From an uncultured Eubacteriales bacterium (lineage in GTDB: Bacteria > Bacillota > Clostridia > Christensenellales > Aristaeellaceae), in contig CACYWL010000014.1 of NCBI GenBank assembly GCA_902778055.1, positions 1 through 58,939 on the forward strand: a DNA stretch of 58,939 bases, in the 5' to 3' direction. The notes under the pieces are model-generated. The model saw only the letters and a list, made by a program, of their open reading frames with translations, searched no databases and was not told where the DNA came from. Positions within the stretch are counted from its first letter, which is position 1; every line of letters begins with the position of its first letter. A program made the translations under genes and the position numbers. Shown here piece by piece: positions 34,401-42,751 of the stretch.

Positions 34401-34735
34401 GCGGTGCTGCAGACCGCCAGATTCACCAGGCAGGGCACCCACAGGCGCCACGTTCTCTTTTCCGGCTCAATCACCACGAGGGCCAGCCCCAGCGCCGCCG
34501 TGCTCCGGAGAAAATATCCGGCCACGGACATCAGCGTCCGCCAGAACCTCATTTCCGGATACAGGCTGGCCACGGTCTCCGCGTAATCCTCCAGGATCAG
34601 CAGAAAGCAGCTGATCAGCGTCAGCCAAAAATAGCGCAGCTCCTTATCCCGGGCCGAATGCTGCGTCCCGAGCCGGATTCCGAAAAGCAGGATCAGAAAA
34701 AGGGAAAAAAAGTATTTACCGAAAAAAACTTCCAT
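31463..34735 (-). CDS. Membrane GGDEF/EAL protein with PAS-like domains
   Basis: 1,090 residues; ATG with GGAGG 8 nt upstream. Residues 1-200 contain about 6-7 membrane segments. GGDEF-1 carries RIGGDDF (near 282), a conservative variant that may still be active. A PAS-like segment (about 370-500) follows. GGDEF-2 has lost its motif (VAGRF near 597). The EAL domain (about 690-940) keeps EALARW, SVNLSR, IEITES, MDDFGSGYS, KFD and CEGVET, so phosphodiesterase activity is likely. A further PAS-like region (about 960-1080) lies after the EAL domain, an uncommon position. The protein controls c-di-GMP in response to a membrane or PAS signal (inferred). Confidence 0.85.
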   Translation of the reverse strand: MEVFFGKYFFSLFLILLFGIRLGTQHSARDKELRYFWLTLISCFLLILEDYAETVASLYPEMRFWRTLMSVAGYFLRSTAALGLALVVIEPEKRTWRLWVPCLVNLAVCSTAFFTDIAFGFNQDYKFYRGPLGYVAFVVPLGYLILILWVTFRRYAEKGRRQDRMILGICTFMALLSAGLDVAIGGVRLHEAILISSVFFYVFLRSYDVRRDSLTGLLNRRSLFDDCVSLKDRISGAASLDLDGLKLINDREGYRAADEVLKRIGECLQEESGSQVRPYRIGGDDFVLLFLGQEEDSVRSILNRISDRIGELGYSVSCGYAMAGGNEGPESLIHRADISMFERKARHYREQQLSRRWQQGSGTADEAILSLGQTIEDSPEPAAIFRYADHRVEILAVSDGFCRLFGFPNQTQAVHILDEDMYRDVLTEDQERFSGAVLRFAEGQEDLDIVYRTRSGIDAGYRVIHARGVHLHTGSAERIGYLWYMDEGVYLRGEEESGTQLNRTLNRALHDESVLHAARYDHLTGLPNLGWYFTLYETEKDRIQKEGGQTALLYMDLKGLEGFNRRNGLADGDQFLKTFADILKGIFGKQRCCHMVAGRFAAVASEEEADAKIARLFEETARMNGGRTLPVHVGIYPESMEDVPFSTAYDRAKMACDAISENSASVSHPYSRKLLEDSRKHQYVVDNIDRALEENWIQVYYQPIVRTVSGEICDEEALARWQDPVQGFLSPDDFIPYLENAGLIHRMDLYVVDRVLDKIREEKEAGGSPVSHSVNLSRADFVSCDIVEEIRKRVDAAEIPRDRITIEITESMIANDMDFIKKQVDRFRALGFPVWMDDFGSGYSTLDVLQSIHFDLIKFDMSFMKKFDEGDSSKIILNELMRMASALGVDTVCEGVETEAQVRFLKEAGCSKLQGYLFGRPVPREKIPQRAQEGFPAVFEAAEASAYYETVGRLNLYDLDVLASSEGSSFQHSFNTLPMAIVEIRDGEARYVRNTPSYREFVRRFFGEERAALRTEFMKYTTPFMSHIIQTCREPGSRTFFHEKVPDGTVIHSFARQVGVNPVNGNHAVAIAVLSISEAAGTEGTEETES

Positions 34736-34829
34736 ACAGCGGTCCTCCCCTCCGGATGGATGCGAACAGGGGCCGGACGCAGGGGCCGGCGGACGGAACG
34801 GGCCGCACCGTCTTTACCCGGAATCTTCC

Positions 34830-35558
34830 TCATCCGTTGACGGGCTCGTCATCCCTGACCTCGCCCGTGGCATCGTTCACGAAAAGGACAATGGCCGTCC
34901 CCCGCCTGGAGTCGAAGGTCACCTTCCATTCCCCGCCCGCCGCGTCGAATTCCGCGAAGGAATAGTAATCCTTCAGCTTTTCCGAGGTCAGCCTTTCGTC
35001 TTCCACCCAGGGGTTTGTGGACAGCAGATACTGCTCCGCCCGCTTCAGGACGTCGTTGGTCCGCATGCCGGCCGTACCCGTCGGATCCCCGTTGGGCCGC
35101 ACAATCCATCCTGCCGCGCCACGAAGGCTGATGAGCATCCAGCTGCCCTCCGTCCGGATGATCGGGTAGGTTTCGCCCGTGGCCAGCAGTCCCACGCGCT
35201 TGGCGTTCCGGGCCTGCCACGCGTAAACGGGAGTCGATTCCTCCAGCGTGATAAAGGCAGGGTTGACCAGCAGATAGTCCTCCAGAGCGTAGCCGGCCAT
35301 GCCCTCCGTTTCGGAAAGATAGACCTCGCACCATCCGTTGCCCAGCGGCATCGCGGCAAAGCGCTGGCCGTAGTTCAGCCGCGTGACCGCCTTGGCGTTG
35401 GCGTTCTGGCTGGGGCGCACGGAAACGTTCTTGCTGATGACCACCGCGTCATAGCCCATCTGTCCCGGCCCGGCCGGATACGTGATTTCCCCCGCGGCGG
35501 ACGCCCAGAGCAGCGCCGCCGTCAGCAGCAGGCAAAGCCCGCAAAGTGCCTTTTTCAT
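34830..35558 (-). CDS. Secreted protein with SH3-like domains
   Basis: 242 residues; ATG after GGAGGAAACAGACC. Signal peptide MKKALCGLCLLLTAALLWAS-AAGE. Two SH3-like segments are visible: SKNVSVRPSQNANAKAVTRL ... GNGWCEVYLS, and STPVYAWQARNAKRVGLLAT ... EGSWMLISL with GAAGWIV. The C-terminal region (SFAEFDAAGGEWKVTFDSRR) resembles a small PepSY-like beta sheet. It probably associates with the cell wall. Located 16 nt downstream of the PFK gene, so probably co-transcribed with it. Confidence 0.7.
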   Translation of the reverse strand: MKKALCGLCLLLTAALLWASAAGEITYPAGPGQMGYDAVVISKNVSVRPSQNANAKAVTRLNYGQRFAAMPLGNGWCEVYLSETEGMAGYALEDYLLVNPAFITLEESTPVYAWQARNAKRVGLLATGETYPIIRTEGSWMLISLRGAAGWIVRPNGDPTGTAGMRTNDVLKRAEQYLLSTNPWVEDERLTSEKLKDYYSFAEFDAAGGEWKVTFDSRRGTAIVLFVNDATGEVRDDEPVNG

Positions 35559-35574
35559 GGTCTGTTTCCTCCGC

Positions 35575-36795
35575 TTATTCCTCTACGATGTGCTGCGTCA
35601 GTCCGTTGATATAGATCGGGGTCAGCTCCGCCTGGATCAGGGGGCGGGCATAGGCCAGGAACTCCGGCAGCATGTCCGTGCGCGCCTCGTTGATCCACTC
35701 CGTCGGAACCTTCTTCTCATAGTTGGCGACATCGTCGATGTTGACGAGCTCCGTCGTGCACTGGTACGGATCGTTCGACAGGCGCTTGAGGGACACCATC
35801 TTGCCGGTCTCTCCCTCAAAGGCCGCCTTGGCCGCCGCGCCGCCCACCTGGAAGGCCTCGGTGATGTCCGTCCGGCTCGCCAGGTGCCCTCCGCAGCGCT
35901 GCAGAATGGAAAGCTCCACCGCCCGGGTCCGGGTGGGCAGATTGCGGGCCACGAGGTTGGACAGATATCTGGCCGTCCCCGTCAGGTTGATATGTCCGAA
36001 GGCGTCCCTCGTGCGCGCGTCATCGCTGAGCTCGCATACAAAGCGCCCGTCCGGCAGCCGGACGCCCTCCGACACGGCAATGACGACGGAAGCCCTTTCC
36101 TTCTGCATCCGCTCCACCTTGGCGAGGAACCGGTCCGTATGGAAGGGCAGCTCCGGCAGGCAGATCAGGTCCACGCCCTCGCAGTCCTCTCCCCGGGCCA
36201 GCGCGGCGGCGGCGGTCAGCCATCCCGCGTTCCTGCCCATCACCTCGACGATGGTCACAAAATTGGTCCCGTACACCGTGGCGTCCCGGATGATCTCCTT
36301 CATGACGACCCCGATATACTTGGCCGCGGATCCGTATCCCGGCGTATGATCGGTATGCATCAGATCGTTGTCAATGGTCTTGGGAACTCCCATGAACCGG
36401 ATTTCGGAGCCGATCCGCTGCCCGTACTGGCTCAGCTTGTTGATCGTATCCATGCTGTCGTTGCCGCCGATGTAGAAGAACCACTGGATGTCCAGCTTTT
36501 TGAGGATCGCAAAAAGCTTTTCATAGGTGGCCTCATCCTCCGCGGGATCCGGCAGCTTGTAGCGGCAGCTTCCGAGGAAGGAAGAGGGCGTGCGCTTCAG
36601 CAGCTCGATATCCAGAAAGGATTTCAGGCGCAGCGAAAGATCGCAGACCTTCTCCTCCAGCAGGCCCTGAATCCCGTGCAGCATGCCATATACATGCTCC
36701 GCGCCGCGCATTTCGCAGGCCTGGAACACGCCGGCCAGACTGGCATTGATGACGGAAGTGGGTCCTCCGCTCTGTCCGACGATTGCATTTGCCAT
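35575..36795 (-). CDS. pfp: Pyrophosphate-type 6-phosphofructokinase
   Basis: 406 residues from the ATG at 36795, with AAAAGGAGG upstream. The Gly-rich start AIVGQSGGPTSVINASL, YIGGNDSMDT and PKTIDND are diagnostic. The Asp in GGNDS and the Lys in PKTIDND replace the Gly residues of ATP-dependent enzymes, which points to PPi as phosphoryl donor. MGRNAGW and the effector-side CGGHLAS segment follow. It catalyses the reversible phosphorylation of fructose 6-phosphate in glycolysis, saving ATP in anaerobes. Confidence 0.88.
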   Translation of the reverse strand: MANAIVGQSGGPTSVINASLAGVFQACEMRGAEHVYGMLHGIQGLLEEKVCDLSLRLKSFLDIELLKRTPSSFLGSCRYKLPDPAEDEATYEKLFAILKKLDIQWFFYIGGNDSMDTINKLSQYGQRIGSEIRFMGVPKTIDNDLMHTDHTPGYGSAAKYIGVVMKEIIRDATVYGTNFVTIVEVMGRNAGWLTAAAALARGEDCEGVDLICLPELPFHTDRFLAKVERMQKERASVVIAVSEGVRLPDGRFVCELSDDARTRDAFGHINLTGTARYLSNLVARNLPTRTRAVELSILQRCGGHLASRTDITEAFQVGGAAAKAAFEGETGKMVSLKRLSNDPYQCTTELVNIDDVANYEKKVPTEWINEARTDMLPEFLAYARPLIQAELTPIYINGLTQHIVEE

Positions 36796-36929
36796 TCCGC
36801 GCTCCTCCTTTTGTCCCTTTTGGTTCATTGTACACCAGAATATGTAAAAAATCCACTGTATTTTGCACGGTTTTCGCTTCCGGTCCGTTTCCCGGGCCGA
36901 AGCTTTCGCAGAATCCTGCGCGGGAAGCC

Positions 36930-36958
36930 TTTCCAGCGTAGCCGGAAGATGCTATAAT
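36930..36958 (+). promoter_or_regulatory. Promoter upstream of wecB
   Basis: TTTCCA (36930-36935), 17 nt, TATAAT (36953-36958). The leader to the ATG is about 95 nt. Confidence 0.6.
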
Positions 36959-36989
36959 GTCCTCCGCTGGCCCCCTGCGGCCGGCCCCT

Positions 36990-37021
36990 GTGAAGGCTCG
37001 ATTTTCGCGGTGAGCCTTCAC
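36990..37021 (+). other. 10-bp inverted repeat in the wecB leader
   Basis: GTGAAGGCTC pairs with GAGCCTTCAC around a 12-nt loop. It lies between the promoter and the wecB start. No strong ribosome binding site is visible before the ATG at 37061, so the leader may influence translation. Confidence 0.45.
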
Positions 37022-37060
37022 GGTCCGTCCCCGCCGGGGCCGCACCGGCCTGGATACTGA

Positions 37061-38176
37061 ATGAAAAAAATCATGCTCATTTTCGGCACCCGCCCGGAGG
37101 CCATCAAGATCTGCCCGCTGATTCAGGAGCTCCGGCGGCGCCCCTCCCTCCGGACGGTCGTCTGCGTCACCGCCCAGCACCGGCAGATGCTGGACCAGGT
37201 TCTCGAGGCTTTCCGGATCGTCCCGGACTATGATCTGAACATCATGAAGGACCGCCAGACCCTGTTCGATTTGACGGTCAACATCCTTTCGGCCGTCCGG
37301 GAGGTGCTGGAGAAGGAGCGCCCGGATGTGGTGCTGGTTCACGGAGATACCTCCACCGCCTTCGTCTCCTCCCTGGCCTGCTTCTATCTCGGAATTCCCG
37401 TCGGGCATGTGGAGGCGGGGCTGCGCACCTACAATCTCCAGTCCCCGTTCCCGGAGGAGTTCAACCGCCAGGCCGTCGGCATCATCAGCCGGTATCACTT
37501 CGCGCCGACGCCGCTGGCCCGCTCCAACCTGCTCCGGGAAGGAAAGCCGGAATCCTCGGTTTTTGTCACGGGGAACACCGTCATTGACGCTCTGCGCCAG
37601 ACGGTCCGCGCGGATTATACCCACCCGGAGCTGGACTGGGTCGGGGATCATCGGCTGATCTTCATCACCGCCCACCGGCGGGAAAACCTGGGGCAGCCCA
37701 TGCGCCGCATGTTCCGGGCCATCCGCCGCGTTCTGGAGGAGCATTCCGACTGCCGAGCCCTGTATCCCATTCACATGAACCCCGCCGTCCGCCAGGCCGC
37801 CGTGGAGGAGCTGGGCGGCTGCGACCGGATTCACCTCATCGAGCCCCTCGATGTACTGGACTGCCATAATTTCGAGTCGCGGGCCTGCCTCTGCCTGACC
37901 GATTCCGGCGGCATTCAGGAGGAATGCCCGAGCTTCGGCGTTCCCGTTCTCGTGATGCGGGATACCACCGAGCGGCCCGAGGGCGTGGACGCCGGCACGC
38001 TGAAGCTGGTGGGCACGGAGGAGGAAACGATCTACCGCGCCTTCACCCGCCTTTTGGAGGATGAAGAGGAATACCGCCGCATGTCCCAGGCCGTCAATCC
38101 CTATGGCGACGGGCAGGCCTGCGGCCGGATTGCCGATATTCTGGAGGGAAAGCCGTACTCTCCCTGGGAGCCCTGA
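37061..38176 (+). CDS. wecB: UDP-N-acetylglucosamine 2-epimerase (non-hydrolysing)
   Basis: 371 residues, normal length. Motifs: IFGTRPEAIKICPLI at the N-terminus, VHGDTSTAF, VGHVEAGLRT, PFPEEFNR, FITAHRRENLG and the C-terminal LTDSGGIQEE. It interconverts UDP-GlcNAc and UDP-ManNAc in the cytoplasm, supplying surface polysaccharide or teichoic-acid linkage units. It is convergent with the membrane glycosyltransferase gene and shares a bidirectional terminator with it. Confidence 0.93.
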   Translation: MKKIMLIFGTRPEAIKICPLIQELRRRPSLRTVVCVTAQHRQMLDQVLEAFRIVPDYDLNIMKDRQTLFDLTVNILSAVREVLEKERPDVVLVHGDTSTAFVSSLACFYLGIPVGHVEAGLRTYNLQSPFPEEFNRQAVGIISRYHFAPTPLARSNLLREGKPESSVFVTGNTVIDALRQTVRADYTHPELDWVGDHRLIFITAHRRENLGQPMRRMFRAIRRVLEEHSDCRALYPIHMNPAVRQAAVEELGGCDRIHLIEPLDVLDCHNFESRACLCLTDSGGIQEECPSFGVPVLVMRDTTERPEGVDAGTLKLVGTEEETIYRAFTRLLEDEEEYRRMSQAVNPYGDGQACGRIADILEGKPYSPWEP

Positions 38177-38232
38177 AAAGAAAACGGCCCCGGCGCCCGT
38201 AAAGGAACGCCGGAACTGGGTTGATTGTTAGC

Positions 38233-38273
38233 AAAACGGACGGATCGGAGTATTCCGGTCCGTCCGCTTTTTA
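38233..38273. terminator. Bidirectional terminator between wecB and glycosyltransferase
   Basis: Stem CGGACGGA / TCCGTCCG (38237-38244 with 38259-38266), with a further inner stem GGA-GTAT-TCC. AAAA is on the left and CTTTTT on the right. Confidence 0.8.
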
Positions 38274-39584
38274 TGCGGTTTTCCGCCTCAGCCGGGCGGA
38301 GCGCTCGGCTGCGGGAATCGTCCTGGCCGCAATCCGGTGATCCGTCTTGACCCAGTGCTGCTGATCCCTGCACTTGATCAGACCGCCGATCTGCATGAAC
38401 GCCCCGACGATGGCGTTGGCTACGAAGCCGGCCGCCATCATCGGAAGGGTCCGGACCCTGAACGGGATTCCGTTGTCCATCCAGTCCGCCAGATAGAACA
38501 GGAAGAAATAGCTGTATCCCAGAATCAGCGCGCCCACCAGCACGCCGCTTGCCGAGAAGTCCAGCAGCGGCCGGGCGGGATGAATCAGCCAGGCCCCGAA
38601 CGTCGCCAGCGCCTGAATGATCGACAGCGGCAGCGCGGCCACGCTGTACATGTAGGTCAGCAGGCTGAGGAACTCCCAGAAGCTGATTGTTCCGTGCAGG
38701 AGGCTGCTGAACACTTTGGGCGTGTTCCGGAAGGTCACATACCACTGGCCCTGTCCCCAGCGCATCCGCTGACGGATGGCCGCCCGCAGATCCGTGGGCT
38801 TCTCGTCATAGATCCGGGTATTGTGGTTCCACAGGATCCTTCTGCCTTCCAGCGTCGCCTCAACCTGAATTTCAAAATCCTCCGTCAGGGACATGGTGGT
38901 CCATCCGCCCCGCTGGTACAGATAGGCCGTCGACATGGCAAATCCGGTCCCGCCGATCGGGCAGTTCAGCCCGAGCCGGTGCTTGGCCAGATCAAAGAAG
39001 CGGTTGGTCAGCGTATAGCCCGTATAGTAGAACCAGGCCACCACGCCTTCCTTGTTCTTCGCGCCCAGATAGCACTGAATGAAATCCGGCTTGCCCTTGT
39101 CCAGATACTGGCTGTTCACCTCGCGGAACATGTTGCGGTCCATCAGGTTGTCCGCGTCAAAGATCATCATCAGATCGTACCGGTTCTGATAATCGCCCAG
39201 CGAATTCAGCGCCTTGCGCAGCGCAATGGGCTTCCCGGTCGGCGCGTCCGGCGTTTCCTTCCGGGTCTCAATCACCCGGGCGCCGGCCGCCCGGGCCACC
39301 TCCGCCGTACGGTCCGTGCAGTTGTCCGCGATGACGTAATAGTCGTACAATTCTCTCGGATAATCCATCTCCTCGAGATTGCGGATGATATCCCCGATCA
39401 CCCGCTCCTCGTTGTGCGCGGGAATCAGCACCAGAAAGCGGGACTCGGGATCATGATCCGCATAATCCTTCGTCTTCTTTCCGAAGCCGAACAACCCGAC
39501 ACCGATCTGATAGAACATGGATATCATCAACAGCAGCCCCGCGAGGCCCGCAACGGCCTCCAGAACCATCCTAAGCGTCTCCAC
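38271..39584 (-). CDS. Membrane glycosyltransferase family 2 (processive type)
   Basis: 437 residues from a GTG at 39584, placed 9 nt after GGAGGGGG; an in-frame ATG lies 5 codons later, and the longer frame to 39662 has no ribosome site. One N-terminal and three C-terminal membrane segments flank a cytoplasmic GT-A domain. The domain carries LIPAHNEERVIGD, VIADNCTD, the metal-binding FDADN, TEDFE, and QRMRWGQGQW as the Q-x-x-RW motif. This is the architecture of synthases such as hyaluronan or chitin synthase and PgaC-like GlcNAc transferases. The product is therefore a membrane-extruded polysaccharide or a lipid-linked glycan. Confidence 0.82.
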   Translation of the reverse strand: METLRMVLEAVAGLAGLLLMISMFYQIGVGLFGFGKKTKDYADHDPESRFLVLIPAHNEERVIGDIIRNLEEMDYPRELYDYYVIADNCTDRTAEVARAAGARVIETRKETPDAPTGKPIALRKALNSLGDYQNRYDLMMIFDADNLMDRNMFREVNSQYLDKGKPDFIQCYLGAKNKEGVVAWFYYTGYTLTNRFFDLAKHRLGLNCPIGGTGFAMSTAYLYQRGGWTTMSLTEDFEIQVEATLEGRRILWNHNTRIYDEKPTDLRAAIRQRMRWGQGQWYVTFRNTPKVFSSLLHGTISFWEFLSLLTYMYSVAALPLSIIQALATFGAWLIHPARPLLDFSASGVLVGALILGYSYFFLFYLADWMDNGIPFRVRTLPMMAAGFVANAIVGAFMQIGGLIKCRDQQHWVKTDHRIAARTIPAAERSARLRRKTA

Positions 39585-39669
39585 CCTGAATATCCCCCTC
39601 CGACAGGAAGCCTTTCCGCCTTTCCACCCCGGAATCGCTCCCGATCCTTCCTCCAAATCCAACCTGACT

Positions 39670-39698
39670 ATTTAACATCAGGTTCTGCCTTTTGTCAA
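39670..39698 (-). promoter_or_regulatory. Promoter of the glycosyltransferase gene
   Basis: On the minus strand TTGACA (39693-39698), 17 nt, TTAAAT (39670-39675). An inverted repeat (CCTGA-CTATTTAACA-TCAGG) spans the -10 region. Confidence 0.7.
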
Positions 39699-39855
39699 GC
39701 AAGCGCCGGCTTTTCCCCCAGTTTTTGCTGCATTTTCCGCAGTTTTTGCCGGCGGTATCTTTCTATTCCGGCAAAGCTCCCGGTCCCCTTCCGCGAAGGG
39801 TTCCTCCGCTTCGGCCCGGCTGCCTGTACGGACCCGTTTTCTCTCCGATTCTCCC

Positions 39856-39885
39856 TTTACCCGGCCGGGATAATATGATATTATC
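39856..39885 (+). promoter_or_regulatory. Promoter with 17-bp palindrome before the zinc-ribbon/SH3 protein gene
   Basis: TTTACC (39856-39861), 17 nt, TATTAT (39879-39884). A perfect palindrome GATAATAT-G-ATATTATC occupies 39869-39885 and covers the -10 element. It may be an operator or may simply reflect two overlapping -10 boxes. No gene lies between 39585 and 39965. Confidence 0.45.
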
Positions 39886-39965
39886 TCTCCAGAGACAAAC
39901 ACGCTGTCACAGGAAGGCTCACAGGGCGGAAAGGCTGCGGAAGCGCCGCACGGGAGGAATATCCG

Positions 39966-41216
39966 ATGCGAAACAGATTTTTCAGTTGTTTTTTCGTATT
40001 ATTGTCTCTTTTCCTGATCATCTGCATGGCCTGCGCGCAGGCCGAGGCCTGGGTCTGTCCGGACTGCGGCCAGGCCGATAACACGGGCAACTTCTGCTCC
40101 AACTGCGGCGCGGCCAGGCCGGCCGCCCCCGCCGAAGCGGAAATCAAGGAGCATCCGGGGCTCTGGAAAATCGAAGGGGTCCATGACCGCGTCCAGGTCG
40201 GCGTCGCGCGCATCGACGCCTCCAGCTATATCCAGAACAAGAAGGGCCCCTACCGCTGGGAACCGGCCAAGGCCATCGATCACGACGAGAGCACTTGCTG
40301 GCAGTTCTCGGCCAAAAAGGGTTTGGGAAAGAAGGCCTGGCTCTCCCTGGATACGGAGTACGGCGAGGCGGTGGATGAAATCTGGTTCAAGAACGGCTTC
40401 TGGGCCTATAACGACAAGGGCGGAGAGCAGTACTCCATCAACGCCCGGCCCAGGGAGATTCTGGTGGAAATCAGCTACAACGGCGAGGCCGGGTCCTCGG
40501 ATACGATCGCGCTGACCCTGCGCGATGAATGCTTTCAGGACTGGCAGCGCTTTGACATCGGCCGGCACGAAGCCGTCAATTTTATCAACATCTCCATTCA
40601 GTCCGTCTATAAGGGCAGCAGGTTCCCGAACGACGTCTGTCTGTCGGAGGTCATGCTGGTGCAGAAGGCTTCCTCGGACTACGGCATGGATCCCTGGTGG
40701 TCCTCCTCCTCCGGCACGGTCTATGAGAGCCGGCAGGATCTGTCCAAAATCAGTCTTTTGATGAAGCTCGCCACCCGCTCCGGTCCCGGCACACAGTACG
40801 ACGAACCGGGCACCTTCTTCGGCAAGAACTGGAAGACGACGACCGTCCGGGCGCTGGGAAAGAGCTGGGACGGAAGCACCTGGTGGGTGCTGGTCGATTT
40901 CAGCAACGGGGGAAAGGCCAGCTACCGGGTCTGGACCGGGCTGAAGCGCGTGGACGTGGAGATCGATCAGCTGCCGGAGGTGTATCCCATCGGCCAGGGG
41001 ACCGTCAGCGCCACGTCAAACACCTACCGGGGGCCCGGCGGTAACTATGCCAGGGCCAAGGTATCGATCAACGGCTGGAAGGACGTGGTCGCCTACGGCC
41101 GTGAAAACGGCTATGTGGAGGTCGAGTTTATTCAGGGCTCCAAATGGTATCGGCTCTGGGTTCCCGAAAGCGAAACCTCCATCGACTGGGGAAACGATTT
41201 TTCCGGCGAAAACTGA
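39966..41216 (+). CDS. Exported zinc-ribbon protein with discoidin-like and SH3 domains
   Basis: 416 residues; ATG preceded by GGGAGGAATATCCG. The order is unusual: a signal peptide or signal anchor (residues 5-25), then directly a zinc ribbon (CPDCGQADNTGNFCSNCGAARP, about 31-52). A discoidin/NADase-associated-type beta domain follows (about 75-235: YRWEPAKAIDHDESTCWQF ... LSLDTEYGEAVDEIWFKNGF). Two SH3-like modules complete it (LATRSGPGTQYDEPGTFF ... WVLVDF, and TSNTYRGPGGNYARAKVS ... WYRLWV). Zinc ribbons of this kind are normally cytoplasmic and precede the membrane segment. If the N-terminus is cleaved, the ribbon would lie outside the cell. Confidence 0.75.
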   Translation: MRNRFFSCFFVLLSLFLIICMACAQAEAWVCPDCGQADNTGNFCSNCGAARPAAPAEAEIKEHPGLWKIEGVHDRVQVGVARIDASSYIQNKKGPYRWEPAKAIDHDESTCWQFSAKKGLGKKAWLSLDTEYGEAVDEIWFKNGFWAYNDKGGEQYSINARPREILVEISYNGEAGSSDTIALTLRDECFQDWQRFDIGRHEAVNFINISIQSVYKGSRFPNDVCLSEVMLVQKASSDYGMDPWWSSSSGTVYESRQDLSKISLLMKLATRSGPGTQYDEPGTFFGKNWKTTTVRALGKSWDGSTWWVLVDFSNGGKASYRVWTGLKRVDVEIDQLPEVYPIGQGTVSATSNTYRGPGGNYARAKVSINGWKDVVAYGRENGYVEVEFIQGSKWYRLWVPESETSIDWGNDFSGEN

Positions 41217-41316
41217 GCGGATCCTCCCTGCGCGCAGCGCGGCAGGAACCGGCACTTTTTTCGTCAGAATAAAAAAGGCAGGATCATTCGGGCGCGGAGC
41301 GCTGACCGTTCGGCTT

Positions 41317-42724
41317 TTAGCCGGCGAGGGCTCTGCGCCTTTTCTCCGCCCCGGAAATCCACCGGTCGGAGATCCAGCGGCTCCGCAGAATCAGGCCGCG
41401 GGTCAGCTCATCCAGGGCGAAGGCCGCCCATACGCCGTACAGCCCCCAGCCCAGCGCCACCCCGAAAAGCCAGGAACAGCCCACGGAGATCAGCCATCCG
41501 CTGAGCTGATTGACCGCCAGCTGGAAGCGCACGTCCCCCACCGCGTTCAGAGAGCCGGCAAAGGCGTTGTTCAGCGCCCTGCCCGTTTCCACAAGGAAAT
41601 CGATCAGCAGCACGCCGGCCGCCGTCTGAATGATGGCCGCGTCCCGGGTGAAGATTCCCAGCAGGGGAACCCGGAACAGAAACAGCGCGGCCGAGAAAAG
41701 CAGATTGGACAGCACCGCGATCCGCGCAACAAACATGGCCAGTCTTTTCGCCTCGTCGAACTTCCCGGCGCCGATCCGGTATCCGACCATGATGGAGTTG
41801 GCCTGGCAGAAGGACATGGCCACCAGGGCGACATATCCGGCCAGGCTGGTCACATACACCTTGGCGGAGACCATCAGATCCCCGAATCCGGAGATGATGG
41901 CCGTCGTCACCAGCTGGCACAGGGAATAGCTGATGTTGTTCAGCCCGCCCGGAATGCCCAGGGACAGGGTCAGCCGGAGCTCCTCCTTCGGGAAGGGGCG
42001 CAGGTTTTTCAGAGAAATGCGGATACCCGCGTGATGCGCGACCAGCACCGCAATGACCATACCTGTAAACTGCGCCAGCACGCTGGTCATCGCCACCCCG
42101 GAAACCGGATCGATCCCCGTCAGCTCCGGATGATACACGACCAGCCAGTTCCCGACCACATTGATCGTATTGGTCACGATATTGATCAGCAGCGGCGTCC
42201 GGATCCGCCCCATGGAACGGGAAAGGCTGTTGAACACGATGCTGATGCACTGGAAGACCATCAGTCCGCCGGTGATGTGAAGATAGTTCACGGCGCCGCG
42301 GATCGTATCCTCCTCCAGCTGCATCATGGAGAGCAGAAGCTCCGCCTGCGTTGCGAAAAGGAGGCTGAAGAGCAGACCCAGCAGCGTATTGGCCGAGGCG
42401 GCAATCGTCGCCAGCAGGTTGACCTTCTTCAGGTTGTGCATCCCGATCGCCTGATTGATGCAGATGATCGCGCCCGCGGAAACGGAGAACGTCAGCGTAT
42501 TGCAGACCATCAGATACTTACTGTCCGGGAACGCTGACGGAATTCACCGCGTGATCCGAAATATGGCTGATGAACAGCACATCCAGGAGATTCACCGTCG
42601 AATACAGGATATGCTCCAGCAGCATCGGCAGCATCAGCGGAAGCAGACCGACCCTGCTGGGGTCCGTTCCCCGGGATTTCCCGCTTCCCAGCAGGAAGCT
42701 CCGGATCATTGAATTTCTTTCCAT
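41317..42724 (-). pseudogene. MATE-family multidrug transporter, frameshifted
   Basis: Two adjacent frames together make one normal-length MATE protein of about 468 residues. The first (42724-42518) encodes the N-terminus, including LLPLMLPMLLEHILYSTVNL and ISHISDHAVNSVSVPGQ, then hits TAA at 42518-42520. The second (42510-41317) continues without a gap from YLMVCNTLTF through the remaining membrane segments to the C-terminus. One extra base near 42520 explains the shift. MATE proteins export drugs or metabolites using Na+ or H+ gradients. It is either a recent pseudogene or an assembly error, since the rest of the frame is undamaged. Confidence 0.85.
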
Positions 42725-42751
42725 TCATCCACCGTCCGTTTGTTGCCCGTT

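Noticed and set aside
31535..34840. An 1,101-codon open frame on the plus strand
   Set aside because: Antisense to the membrane GGDEF/EAL gene; composition artefact of high GC.
36533..37867. A 444-codon frame on the minus strand overlapping wecB and the PFK end
   Set aside because: No ribosome site, low-complexity product, and it is antisense to the well-supported epimerase gene.
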